From F1-120-MAGs238 sp964484185 (GTDB lineage Bacteria; Planctomycetota; Phycisphaerae; Phycisphaerales; UBA1924), in assembly GCA_964484185.1 (NCBI GenBank), contig CAZAEQ010000007.1, positions 75,361 to 139,360 on the forward strand: a DNA stretch of 64,000 nucleotides, written 5' to 3'. Position numbers and translations under genes: made by a program. Positions 1 to 7,831 of this stretch are shown piece by piece (within the stretch, counting starts at the first letter, position 1; each line of letters opens with the position of its first letter). The notes under the pieces are model-generated. The model was given only the letters and a program-made list of their open reading frames with translations, was not told the DNA's origin and did not search any database.

Positions 1-1116
1 ACAAGCTTCCAGGGCATCAAGCTCCTCAACGGTAACTTTGACTTTAAGACCACAAACGTCTCCACCGGCGTCAGCGACTTCAAGATCAATTCGGCCAAGT
101 TCTCTGGCAGCCAGCTCAATGTCGATGTTCAGGTCACCCAGTCTGCTCAGCAGGCCGGTATGGTCATGTCCGTCGGCGGCTCAAGCCTCTCGCTCGGCAC
201 CGGCGAAACCTTCGTCATCGAAGTTACCGGTAACAAGGGCAGCCGTCAGCTGACCTTCTCCACCGGCACAAGCGTTGACCAGATCATGTCCGCAATCAAT
301 ACTTTCAGCGATACCACCGGCGTCGAAGCAGACACCTCAGGTAACGCCATCCGCCTCAGCTCGCAGGAATTCGGCGCTGATCAGTTCCTCAACGTCAAGG
401 TCGTTGACGACGGCGGCCTGGGAACGGCTGGCTCCATCGCTGACCTCGACTCTGACGACTACAACTCAGTCGGTACCACCATCAACGCACTCAACTCTTC
501 CAGCGCGACCAACGGCATCCGCGACCTCGGTCAGAACATGGGCGCAACCGTCAACGGCATCGCAGCTACTACCGACGGCAAGAACCTCCGCGTCAACACC
601 GACTTCCTCGACGTTCAGATGACCTTCACAACTTCCACCGCCCAGGCACTGGGTTCAGTCTCCGCATTCACCGTCACCGGCGGCGGCGCTGACTTCCAGC
701 TCGGCGGCAAGGTCGACATCGGCTCCAAGGTCAGCCTTGGTATCTCCGACGTCGCCGTCCGCAAGCTCGGTTCCAGCGGCACTGGTTTCCTCAGCTCACT
801 CGCTTCCGGTCAGGCCAACAACGTGGTCGATGGCGACCTCAATGAAGCACAGAAGATCATCGCCGAGTCGACCGGCCAGATCTCCGCTCTTCGCGGCCGC
901 CTCGGTGCTTTCCAGAAGAACACCATCGGCGCAACCATCCGCAGCTTGAACGTCGCCAGCGAAAACACCGCGGCTGCTCAGTCAGTCATCCGCGATGCAA
1001 ACTTCGCAACTGAAACCGCCGCGCTCACCCGTTCACAGATCTTGACGTCGTCCGCGACCCAGATCTTGAGCATGGCCAATCAGCAGCCACAGAACGTCCT
1101 CCAGCTCCTGGGCTGA
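1..1116 (+). CDS. fliC: Flagellin, 5' end cut by window
   Basis: This is the C-terminal part of a flagellin, the filament subunit exported by the flagellar type III system. The reading frame is open from base 1, so the N-terminal D0/D1 region lies outside the window. What remains starts in the D1 helix (TSFQGIKLLNGNFDF), passes through a variable central part with a flagellin hook IN-like segment (LTFSTGTSVDQIMSAINTF), and ends with the conserved helices SVIRDANFATETAALTRSQ and LQLLG. It is clearly paralogous to the two flagellins downstream on the same strand. A hairpin with a T-run follows 55 bases after the stop, so it probably ends its own transcript. Confidence 0.95.
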   Translation, partial: TSFQGIKLLNGNFDFKTTNVSTGVSDFKINSAKFSGSQLNVDVQVTQSAQQAGMVMSVGGSSLSLGTGETFVIEVTGNKGSRQLTFSTGTSVDQIMSAINTFSDTTGVEADTSGNAIRLSSQEFGADQFLNVKVVDDGGLGTAGSIADLDSDDYNSVGTTINALNSSSATNGIRDLGQNMGATVNGIAATTDGKNLRVNTDFLDVQMTFTTSTAQALGSVSAFTVTGGGADFQLGGKVDIGSKVSLGISDVAVRKLGSSGTGFLSSLASGQANNVVDGDLNEAQKIIAESTGQISALRGRLGAFQKNTIGATIRSLNVASENTAAAQSVIRDANFATETAALTRSQILTSSATQILSMANQQPQNVLQLLG

Positions 1117-1170
1117 TAACAGGTCCTGATAAGTAATCCTGCCGCACGGCAGTAAAATAACTCACAATCT

Positions 1171-1208
1171 ACTCCCCTGAGCTTGGTGCTCGGGGGAGTT
1201 TCTTTTTT
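1171..1208 (+). terminator. Rho-independent terminator after first flagellin
   Basis: ACTCCCC and GGGGGAGT form the base of a hairpin around TGAGCTTGGTGCTC, followed directly by TTCTTTTTT. It lies 55 bases after the first flagellin stop and well before the next flagellin start. Confidence 0.8.
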
Positions 1209-1397
1209 CGTCTATTCCGTCTATGCCGACAGTTCTGGGGCGTGCTTGCTTAAGTCGCACGTTCTTCACATCCGGACCAGATGTCATACACGCTTGCCGC
1301 CGAAAAGACCTCCCGTACGGCCGGTGAGCGTTGACTCATCAATTAAAAGCCGTGAGCTTACAGGTATGTACTGAACTGAAGTTCAAGGAAGAACCCC

Positions 1398-2900
1398 ATG
1401 AGTCGGATTAATACTAACGTTACCTCCCTGGCCGCTGAGCGGATGCTCGGCATGAACAAGGCATCGCTCAACAAGTCGCTGGAGCGACTGTCGACCGGTA
1501 TTCGTATCAACCGCGGATCAGATGATCCGGCAGGCTTGATCGCGAGCAACAACCTCGGCAGCGAGCTCCGCTCGATCAACGCCGCAGTCGGCAACGCCGA
1601 ACGCGCTGATCAAGTCGTCGGCATCGCCGAAGGTGGTCTGCAGGAAGTCTCTGGTCTCCTGGAAGAACTCCAGGGCCTCATCACTTCCACCGCTTCTTCC
1701 GCTGGTCTCTCAAAGGAAGAAAAACAGGCAAATCAGCTGCAAATCGACTCGATTCTCCAGACTATCGACCGCATCTCCGCGGCGACCAGCTTCCAGGGAA
1801 TCAAGCTCCTGAACGGCAACTTCGATTTCAAAACCTCCGGCGTCTCAACCGGAATCACCGACTACAAGATCAACTCCGCCAAGTTCTCCGGCGACAGCCT
1901 CCGTATCGATGTCCAGGTCACGCAGTCTGCTCAGCAGGCAGGCCTGGTCATGTCAGTCGGCGGCGCCAACCTCAACCTCGCTGGCAGCAATCAGTTCGTG
2001 ATTGAAGTCACCGGCGCCAAGGGCAGCCGCGAACTCACCTTCTCTGACGAAACCTCACTTGACTCGATCATGTCCTCTATTAACACCTTCACCGCCACGA
2101 CCGGCGTCCAGGCCGCAGTCTCCGGCACTGCCCTCCGCATTGAATCTGCCGAATTCGGCACGGATCAGTTCGTCAACGTCAAGATCGTCAACGCTGGCGG
2201 CCTCACCACCGAAGGTTCAATCGCTGATCTCGACGCCAACGACTTCAATGCTCTTGGCTCCAACTCCTACCTCCTTAACACTTCTGCCGCGAGCAACGGC
2301 GTCCGCGATCAGGGCCAGAATGTCCGCGCAACTGTCAACGGCGTCGCCGCGACCACCGATGGCAAAAACATCCGCATCAATACCGACTTCCTCGACGTCG
2401 CCATGACCATGGCTACCGGTCAGTCGCAGACCCTCGGCTCAGTCAACGCCTTCTCCATCACCGGTGGTGGCGCGAACTTCCAGCTCGGCGGCAAGGTTGA
2501 CATCGGTTCCAAGGTCAGCCTCGGCATCGCCGATGTCGCTGTCCGCAAGCTCGGCGATTCCTCACTCGGCTACCTCTCTTCACTCGCTTCGGGCCAGGCC
2601 AACAACGTCATCAACGGTGACCTCACCGCTGCTCAGAAGATCGTCGGCGAATCAACCGCCCAGATCTCCGGTCTCCGCGGCCGCCTCGGTGCCTTCCAGA
2701 AAAACACCATCGGTGCAACCGTTCGCAGCCTCAACGTTGCCAGCGAAAACACCGCCGCCGCTCAGTCAGTCATCCGTGATGCAGACTTCGCCAAAGAAAC
2801 TGCGGGCCTCACACGTTCGCAGATTCTCGTCTCGTCTGCTACACAGATCTTGACGCTTGCAAATCAGCAGCCACAGAGCGTCCTCCAGCTCCTTGGTTAA
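1398..2900 (+). CDS. fliC: Flagellin
   Basis: A complete 500-residue flagellin. The N-terminus (MSRINTNVTSLAAERML, then LSTGIRINRGSDDPAGLIAS) and C-terminus (SVIRDADFAKETAGLTRSQ, ending LQLLG) are the conserved D0/D1 helices that pack the filament core. The middle, roughly residues 150-400, is the surface-exposed region and includes a hook IN-like segment near residues 215-245. AAGGAAG sits about 8 bases before the ATG, supporting this start. It is the second of three tandem paralogues, with 281 bases to the first and its own terminator downstream. Separate terminators suggest each copy is transcribed and regulated independently. Confidence 0.97.
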   Translation: MSRINTNVTSLAAERMLGMNKASLNKSLERLSTGIRINRGSDDPAGLIASNNLGSELRSINAAVGNAERADQVVGIAEGGLQEVSGLLEELQGLITSTASSAGLSKEEKQANQLQIDSILQTIDRISAATSFQGIKLLNGNFDFKTSGVSTGITDYKINSAKFSGDSLRIDVQVTQSAQQAGLVMSVGGANLNLAGSNQFVIEVTGAKGSRELTFSDETSLDSIMSSINTFTATTGVQAAVSGTALRIESAEFGTDQFVNVKIVNAGGLTTEGSIADLDANDFNALGSNSYLLNTSAASNGVRDQGQNVRATVNGVAATTDGKNIRINTDFLDVAMTMATGQSQTLGSVNAFSITGGGANFQLGGKVDIGSKVSLGIADVAVRKLGDSSLGYLSSLASGQANNVINGDLTAAQKIVGESTAQISGLRGRLGAFQKNTIGATVRSLNVASENTAAAQSVIRDADFAKETAGLTRSQILVSSATQILTLANQQPQSVLQLLG

Positions 2901-2951
2901 TCAGTAATCACTGAAATAACCCCATAAAACGGGGATTACGTTTCAGTACAG

Positions 2952-2982
2952 ACCCCTCGCCGGTACCGGCGGGGGGTTTTTT
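2952..2982 (+). terminator. Rho-independent terminator after second flagellin
   Basis: ACCCCTCGCCGG and CCGGCGGGGGGT pair closely with almost no loop beyond TA, followed by TTTTTT. It lies 52 bases beyond the second flagellin stop. Confidence 0.8.
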
Positions 2983-3256
2983 CGTGCCCATAAAGCCTCG
3001 CCCGCGCAGTCGTTGCGCACGCTACAACCCATCCCACCCCCAGAATCGTAATAAACCTCACCTCCCGCTTAACCCGCATCTTCCCGCCGTCGATCTCGTT
3101 TGCGTGTGAAAGTCCAACAACGACTTTCTCACACACGGATCTCCGGTGGTGTTCACCGGGTTCTGGCCGCGAGTCTCGTACGTTCGAGATTCAAGGCGAG
3201 GAGTTCAGAGCCGGACTTCATCCGGAGACCGAGTTTCAGGGAAGGACGCGAGCACT
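2983..3256 (+). promoter_or_regulatory. Upstream region of third flagellin
   Basis: About 270 bases without a supportable gene lie between the terminator and the third flagellin. A block near 3068-3090 (GCTTAACCCGCATCTTC) resembles one near 1247-1269 upstream of the second flagellin (GCTTAAGTCGCACGTTC) and could be a shared promoter part. The match to a sigma-28 consensus is poor, so the element is only suggested. GGGAAGGA near 3240-3247 is a plausible ribosome binding site for the ATG at 3257. Confidence 0.3.
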
Positions 3257-4759
3257 ATGAGTCGCATCAATACAAACGTTCAGTCCATGATCGCAAGCCG
3301 CATTCTCAGCCACAACAAAGGCTCACTCAACACCGCGCTTGAGCGCCTCTCCACAGGCCTCCGCATCAACCGCGGCAAAGACGATCCCGCAGGCCTCATC
3401 GCCTCCGAGAATCTCCGCTCTGAAATCAAAGCGACTGGCGCAGCCATCAACAACGCTGAACGCGCTGATCAAGTCGTCAACATCGCTGAGTCCGGACTTC
3501 AGGAAGTCTCAGGCCTCCTCGAAGAACTCCAGGGCCTCATCACTTCTACCGCTTCCTCCGCCGGCCTCTCTAAGGAAGAGCGCGATGCAAATCAGTTGCA
3601 GATCGACTCCATCCTCCAGACCATCGACCGCGTCTCCTCCGCCACCAGCTTCCAGGGAATCAAGTTGCTCAACGGCAACTTCGACTTCAAGACCTCCGGC
3701 GTCTCAACCGGCATCACCGATTTCAAAATCAACTCCGCGAAATACTCCAACGGAAGCCTCAGTGTCGATGTCCAGATCACACAATCTGCCCAGTTTGGCG
3801 GCCTTCTCCTCTCTGTTGGCGGTGCAAACCTGACCCTTGGAACTGGCGAACAGTTCGTCATCGATGTTTCAGGTGCAAAGGGCAGCCGCGAATTCACATT
3901 CTCTACCGGCGCCACGCTCAACGCAATCATGTCCACTATTAATACCTTTACCGAAATCACCGGCGTTCAGGCCACGGTTTCCGGTAACGGTGTGAAAATC
4001 ACCTCCGATGAATACGGCAGCGACCAGTTCGTGAGCGTAAAGGTTGTCGATGACGGTGCTCTGACCGTTGGCGCAATCACCTCCATGGTCGCCGACGACT
4101 TCAACACCGCCGATGGAACAACCTCAGTTGCTCTCTCTTCCACGAACGCCCGAAACGGCATCCGCGACCAGGGGCAAAATGTCCGCGCCACAGTCAACGG
4201 CCTCACCGCCACTTCAGATGGCCGCAAAATCCGCGTGAATGCCGACTTCCTCGATGTCGAAATGACGTTGAGCGAAACTCAAGCTATCACCGCAGGTAAC
4301 TTCGCTGCCTTCAGCATCACCGGCGGCGGCGCCAACTTCCAGCTCGGCGGCAAGGTCGATATCTCTTCCCGCGTCAGCCTCGGTATCGGCGACGTCGCCG
4401 TCCGCAAGCTCGGCAGCGAAGCGCTCGGCTTCCTTTCTTCTCTCTCCGCCGGTCGCCCCAATAACGTCATCGATGGTGACATCACCGCCGCTCAGCAAAT
4501 TGTCTCCCAGGCAACTTCGCAAATCTCCGCACTCCGCGGCCGCCTCGGTGCCTTCCAGCAGAACACCGTCGGCGCAACCATCCGCAGTCTCAACATCGCC
4601 AACGAAAATACTCAGGCCGCACAAGCCGTCATCCGCGATGCCGACTTTGCCCAGGAAACTGCCGAGCTCACCCGCTCGCAGATACTGGTCTCCTCCGCAA
4701 CGCAGATCTTGACGCTCGCAAATCAGCAGCCCCAGAGCGTGTTGCAGTTGCTCGGATAA
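3257..4759 (+). CDS. fliC: Flagellin
   Basis: A complete 500-residue flagellin, third in the tandem set. The frame is open further upstream to 3146, but the family N-terminus MSRINTNVQSMIASRIL begins at 3257, behind a GGGAAGGA ribosome binding site, so that ATG is chosen. Conserved D0/D1 helices lie at both ends (LSTGLRINRGKDDPAGLIAS; VIRDADFAQETAELTRSQ; LQLLG). The central surface region differs most from its neighbours. Length equals that of the second copy, consistent with tandem duplication and divergence of the exposed part. A strong terminator follows at 4830. Confidence 0.97.
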   Translation: MSRINTNVQSMIASRILSHNKGSLNTALERLSTGLRINRGKDDPAGLIASENLRSEIKATGAAINNAERADQVVNIAESGLQEVSGLLEELQGLITSTASSAGLSKEERDANQLQIDSILQTIDRVSSATSFQGIKLLNGNFDFKTSGVSTGITDFKINSAKYSNGSLSVDVQITQSAQFGGLLLSVGGANLTLGTGEQFVIDVSGAKGSREFTFSTGATLNAIMSTINTFTEITGVQATVSGNGVKITSDEYGSDQFVSVKVVDDGALTVGAITSMVADDFNTADGTTSVALSSTNARNGIRDQGQNVRATVNGLTATSDGRKIRVNADFLDVEMTLSETQAITAGNFAAFSITGGGANFQLGGKVDISSRVSLGIGDVAVRKLGSEALGFLSSLSAGRPNNVIDGDITAAQQIVSQATSQISALRGRLGAFQQNTVGATIRSLNIANENTQAAQAVIRDADFAQETAELTRSQILVSSATQILTLANQQPQSVLQLLG

Positions 4760-4780
4760 GCCTCGGCTCTGGACTTCCCC

Positions 4781-4808
4781 TAGTGCCTAGTGCCTAGTCC
4801 CCAGTGCC
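4781..4808 (+). repeat. 7-bp tandem repeat, four units
   Basis: Four heptamers in a row: TAGTGCC, TAGTGCC, TAGTCCC, CAGTGCC. The array lies between the third flagellin stop and its terminator and is not coding. It resembles the heptanucleotide short tandem repeats known from cyanobacteria. Confidence 0.8.
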
Positions 4809-4829
4809 TTCACATCTCGTTACTCCTCG

Positions 4830-4869
4830 GCGGCCTTGGTCAGGGATGACTAGGCCGCTTTTTCTTTTT
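4830..4869 (+). terminator. Rho-independent terminator after third flagellin
   Basis: GCGGCCTTGGTCA and TGACTAGGCCGC form a stem with one bulge and loop GGGA, followed by TTTTTTCTTTTT. Its position inside the upstream open frame of the next gene argues that the recombinase starts after it. Confidence 0.9.
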
Positions 4870-4893
4870 CCTTACTCTGCCTTAAACGCCGAA

Positions 4894-5967
4894 ATGACTC
4901 TGTTCATGCCAGTCCGCACCCGCACATCCCCCGCTCCTGTCGCGCCCGCCGCCCCTCGTCGAGGCCGCCCCGCGCGACCGGTCCGCCCCCTCGCCCCAGA
5001 TCTTTCGCGCCAGCTCGGCGATGCTCTTATGTACTACCGCATCGAAGCCGGTCTCAGCCCCGCAACCATCGCCGCCTACAAACGCGATCTCACCGATCTT
5101 CTCGCCGATCTCACAGACCGCGGCGTAAAAGACATCAACGATGTCACCGCCCGCATGCTCTCAGACCACTTGGCAAAACTGAAATCCACCAGCAAACAAG
5201 AATCCTCCACCATCACCCGCCACCTCGCCTCCATCCGCGTCTTCTTCAAATTCCTCCTCGGCCGCGGCATCACAACCTCCAACCCCAGCATCCATCTCGA
5301 CCGCCCCACTCGCTGGAAAAATCTGCCGGATGTGATCAGCCCCATCAAAATGAAAAAGCTGATCGAAATCCCCGAAGCCAGCGGCCGCCCCAACAACGAC
5401 CCACTCAACCTCCACCTCCGCGACCGCGCATTGCTCGAACTCATCTACGCCAGCGGCCTGCGCGCTTCCGAAGCCGCCACCGTCAGCCTCCGCGACTACA
5501 TGGAATCTCAACATTCCATCCGCGTCTTTGGTAAAGGCAGTAAGACCCGCTTAGTCCCCGTCGGCGAAGAAGCCCAACTCGCCCTCGATACCTATCTCAA
5601 AGACTGCCGCCCGAAATTGATCGAAAGCATCCACGCCGCCGGAATGGATAAAGGCCGCATTTTCCTCTCCCACCGCGGCAAGCCCCTCGAACGCGTCGCG
5701 ATCTGGAAAATCGTAAAACGCTCCGCCAACGCCGCCGGCCTGCACAATGTCCACACCCACACACTCCGCCACTCATTCGCAACCCACATGCTCCAGGGCG
5801 GCGCAGACTTACGAGTAGTCCAGCAACTCCTCGGCCACGCCGACATCGGAACAACCGAAATCTACACGCACGTCGATCGATCCATGCTTGAAGAAGTGCA
5901 CACGGAATATCACCCGCGGGAACGGAAGTGGCGGGCGGAGTTGAAGGCGAAGCGAGCGCACACCTAG
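4894..5967 (+). CDS. xerD: Tyrosine recombinase, XerC/XerD family
   Basis: A site-specific recombinase; family members resolve chromosome dimers at dif, while others mobilise elements. The N-terminal SAM-like DNA-binding domain (LSPATIAAYKRDLTDLLADL) is followed by the catalytic domain. Visible active-site residues are Arg190 (ASGLRASEA), a Lys in GKGSKTR, His289 and Arg292 (HTLRHSFATHML), His315 (GHADIGT) and Tyr324 (IYTHV). The frame is open to 4804, but a terminator occupies 4830-4869, so ATG 4894 or 4909 is preferred; neither has a clear ribosome binding site. About 357 residues, some 50 longer than typical XerD because of a Pro/Arg-rich N-terminus. Its stop overlaps the stop of the convergent neighbour. 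Confidence 0.93.
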   Translation: MTLFMPVRTRTSPAPVAPAAPRRGRPARPVRPLAPDLSRQLGDALMYYRIEAGLSPATIAAYKRDLTDLLADLTDRGVKDINDVTARMLSDHLAKLKSTSKQESSTITRHLASIRVFFKFLLGRGITTSNPSIHLDRPTRWKNLPDVISPIKMKKLIEIPEASGRPNNDPLNLHLRDRALLELIYASGLRASEAATVSLRDYMESQHSIRVFGKGSKTRLVPVGEEAQLALDTYLKDCRPKLIESIHAAGMDKGRIFLSHRGKPLERVAIWKIVKRSANAAGLHNVHTHTLRHSFATHMLQGGADLRVVQQLLGHADIGTTEIYTHVDRSMLEEVHTEYHPRERKWRAELKAKRAHT

Positions 5968-7106
5968 GAACCCAGTTGATTTCCCTGTATGGTGCGCGAT
6001 GGGGCTTCACAGGTTTGGTGGTGCTCATGTTTTTCATCGAGCGTCTTTTCTCCTTCATCCAGTTTGACGTTGCGTTCTTTGAGTTCGAGTTTGCGCAGGG
6101 CGAGCTGGTACTTTTGTTCATCGCGGTCGGCTTTGGCTTGTTCGCGCTGGCGGCGTTGTTCTTCGCGGTCTTTGTTGCGCTGGTTGCGCGCGATGGCTTC
6201 CTGTTCTTTTTGAGCTTGACGTTCTTTGCGCTGGAGTTCTCGCGCTTCGCGGCGGGCTTGCGCTGCTTCATCGCGCTGCTGGCGAATGTGACGGGAGTTG
6301 GTGCGTTCCATGATGGCGTGGAGGCGGATGATTTGGGCGTTGGTTTTGACCCAGGCTTCCTCGGAGAGAGTGGGCAAAGTTGTTGTGAGACGCTCGAGAG
6401 TGACGGTCTGCATGATTGTCGCGTAGTTTTCCAGCATGGTTTTAATGCGCGGGTCGGCGGGAGACCATTCACGCATGGCTGCGCGCATTTTGGCTTGAAA
6501 GTCGGCAAACTCGTCTTGGACTGGCGTTACGGGAGGAACAGGGGAGTCCTGGGTTGTTCTCCCGGTGGTTAGACCGGTGAAGGCGCTGGGTGGGTCTGGT
6601 GGGAGAGGAGGGAGGTCGATGAAGATTTGATCGGGGGTGATGGCGGCGAGGGCGGGGTCGGGGGCGAGGGATGCGATGAGAGAGGTGCGGGCGGCGGAGA
6701 GGAGGGGAGTGGATGGGGAAGACGGCGCGGAGGAAGAGGAAGGCAAGTTGAGAGTTGAAAGTTGAGAGTTGAGAGGGAGAGACGAAGCAGATTCAGAATC
6801 AGAAGGCGATTTGAAATTTGAGATTTCAGAGTTCAGAGGAGGAGCGAAAGGCGCGGAATTGGACACAAGGTCTGAAGGCAAGTTGAGAGTTGAAAGCTGA
6901 GAGTTGAGAGAAGAGTCGGATAGGCCTGATAGGCCCGATGGGACCAATAGGCCCAATGACGGAAGTGCGGGGTCTTGGGTTGCGAGTGCTGACGCGGTGC
7001 CGGCGGCTTGGGTGAGCTGGGCCGGAGTGCAAGACGCGGCGACTTGGTTGTCGGCGGCGTTCTTGATGGCGGCGATGGCGAGACGGCGTTTGGATGACTT
7101 GGACAT
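5964..7106 (-). CDS. Unrecognised coiled-coil protein with repeats
   Basis: A 380-residue protein of unknown function. The N-terminus is short and basic (MSKSSKRRLAIAAIKNAA). Residues about 50-130 are rich in Ser, Leu and Pro and include two copies of LNSQLSTLNLP encoded by near-identical 36-bp DNA. The C-terminal third is a long charged helix rich in Arg, Glu, Gln and Lys (QQRDEAAQARREARELQRKE) that should form a coiled coil. No signal peptide or membrane segment is seen. The start at 7106 has AGGAG seven bases upstream; the open frame extends further but without such support. It converges on the recombinase gene with overlapping stops, which could mean a small mobile or anti-dimer unit, but nothing proves a link. 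Confidence 0.6.
   Translation of the reverse strand: MSKSSKRRLAIAAIKNAADNQVAASCTPAQLTQAAGTASALATQDPALPSLGLLVPSGLSGLSDSSLNSQLSTLNLPSDLVSNSAPFAPPLNSEISNFKSPSDSESASSLPLNSQLSTLNLPSSSSAPSSPSTPLLSAARTSLIASLAPDPALAAITPDQIFIDLPPLPPDPPSAFTGLTTGRTTQDSPVPPVTPVQDEFADFQAKMRAAMREWSPADPRIKTMLENYATIMQTVTLERLTTTLPTLSEEAWVKTNAQIIRLHAIMERTNSRHIRQQRDEAAQARREARELQRKERQAQKEQEAIARNQRNKDREEQRRQREQAKADRDEQKYQLALRKLELKERNVKLDEGEKTLDEKHEHHQTCEAPSRTIQGNQLGS
6740..6775 (-). repeat. Heptamer repeat block, copy 1 (in coding sequence)
   Basis: On the minus strand the block is CTCTCAA, CTCTCAA, CTTTCAA, CTCTCAA, CTTGCC, that is four heptamers. It is 35/36 identical to the block at 6875-6910 and lies in the same frame, 135 bases apart, encoding LNSQLSTLNLP. 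Confidence 0.85.
6875..6910 (-). repeat. Heptamer repeat block, copy 2 (in coding sequence)
   Basis: Second copy of the CTYTCAA heptamer block, differing at one base from 6740-6775. A more diverged cousin between them (about 6810-6838) encodes LNSEISNFKSP. Confidence 0.85.
6919..6954 (+). repeat. 9-bp tandem repeat, four units (in coding sequence)
   Basis: Units read GATAGGCCT, GATAGGCCC, GATGGGACC, AATAGGCCC. They lie inside the minus-strand coiled-coil gene and encode its GLLVPSGLSGLSD stretch. Confidence 0.8.
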
Positions 7107-7190
7107 GGCGAGGCTCCTGAGTAGGACCCTGAGAGGGTCGGGGGAAGTGCGATGCGACGCGCAGTCACGTCCCCTACAGAGGGAGGAGCG

Positions 7191-7217
7191 GGACAAAACG
7201 AGGGGCGCTTTTTGTCC
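7191..7217. repeat. GGACAAA inverted repeat, copy 1
   Basis: GGACAAAACG, AGGGGCG, then CTTTTTGTCC. The outer seven bases pair perfectly. The sequence and the G-rich loop match the element at 7457-7482, 266 bases away. Confidence 0.6.
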
Positions 7218-7342
7218 GGTAGGGGCGATCGGACTAGTGAAAAACGGCGATAGGAGCGCAGGAAGGGCGAAAAAACAATTTTCAGAAAACGAAATTTTCT
7301 TCGTGTTAGGGGGCGCGCATCGCGGGCGCAAAGCGTCCGGTA

Positions 7343-7364
7343 CACCCAGTGTTTTCACTGGGTG
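7343..7364. repeat. Perfect 9-bp hairpin
   Basis: CACCCAGTG and CACTGGGTG flank a TTTT loop. Neither strand has a following T-run, so a terminator role is unlikely; an operator or structured RNA is possible. Confidence 0.6.
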
Positions 7365-7456
7365 GGGCCCAGGTTTTGGACTGGAAAACATTACAAGTTT
7401 AGAAGGTAATGTTGTGTGTTTAGAGCGTGTTATCGGGCATGGCGCGGGGTGGTACC

Positions 7457-7482
7457 GGACAAAACGGGGGCGCGTTTTGTCC
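7457..7482. repeat. GGACAAAACG inverted repeat, copy 2
   Basis: Perfect 10-bp arms GGACAAAACG and CGTTTTGTCC with loop GGGGCG. Shares arm and loop sequence with 7191-7217. Confidence 0.7.
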
Positions 7483-7831
7483 GATGCAGGGGTTCATCAA
7501 CTCGTGGCGTTTAACGCAGAGAGCGGCAAGACCAGTACCGTCGCCGCGGAGTTTGACAACGTCTCGTGAGATAGGCCGAGAGACACTCGGCTCTGGTAAC
7601 AAGGCAACCATTCTTGCCAAGAAGCTGGTTGCAAATGCAGCTTCCGATCCACTGAACGTACGAAACGCGGTGAAGGCGACTGTCAGATATCCGCTCAAGC
7701 GTCTAACAAGTGGCGGCAGAGTTTCGCACACTGGCCGACCCAGTTTAAATAAGGGAACTATCCGACTGTATTTTGAGGTCTCCCTTCGTGCATAATGGGC
7801 CAAACTCGGGAACCCATACAAGGACTCTGCC

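Larger units (their letters stand above)
7107..7831. other. Gene-free region with hairpins
   Basis: About 725 bases separate the coiled-coil gene from the copper-storage pair. The open frames here look unlike real proteins and carry no recognisable domain. The region holds three notable inverted repeats: GGACAAA/TTTGTCC at 7191-7217, GGACAAAACG/CGTTTTGTCC at 7457-7482, and CACCCAGTG-TTTT-CACTGGGTG at 7343-7364. No T-run follows the last one on either strand, so it is not an obvious terminator. A promoter for the plus-strand genes must lie near 7750-7820 but none was recognised with confidence. Confidence 0.5.

Noticed and set aside
3146..3256. N-terminal extension of the third flagellin
   Set aside because: The flagellin N-terminus MSRINTN must be exposed for assembly and has a ribosome binding site; the extension is not flagellin-like.
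5597..6508. Minus-strand open frame of 303 codons
   Set aside because: It overlaps both the recombinase and the coiled-coil gene in another frame; composition is typical of a shadow.
7343..7364. Terminator for the coiled-coil gene or an upstream transcript
   Set aside because: Perfect stem, but no T-run on either strand and the wrong position relative to gene ends.
7427..7795. Plus-strand open frame of 122 codons
   Set aside because: No recognisable domain, includes a palindromic element, and lacks a ribosome binding site; too weak to call.
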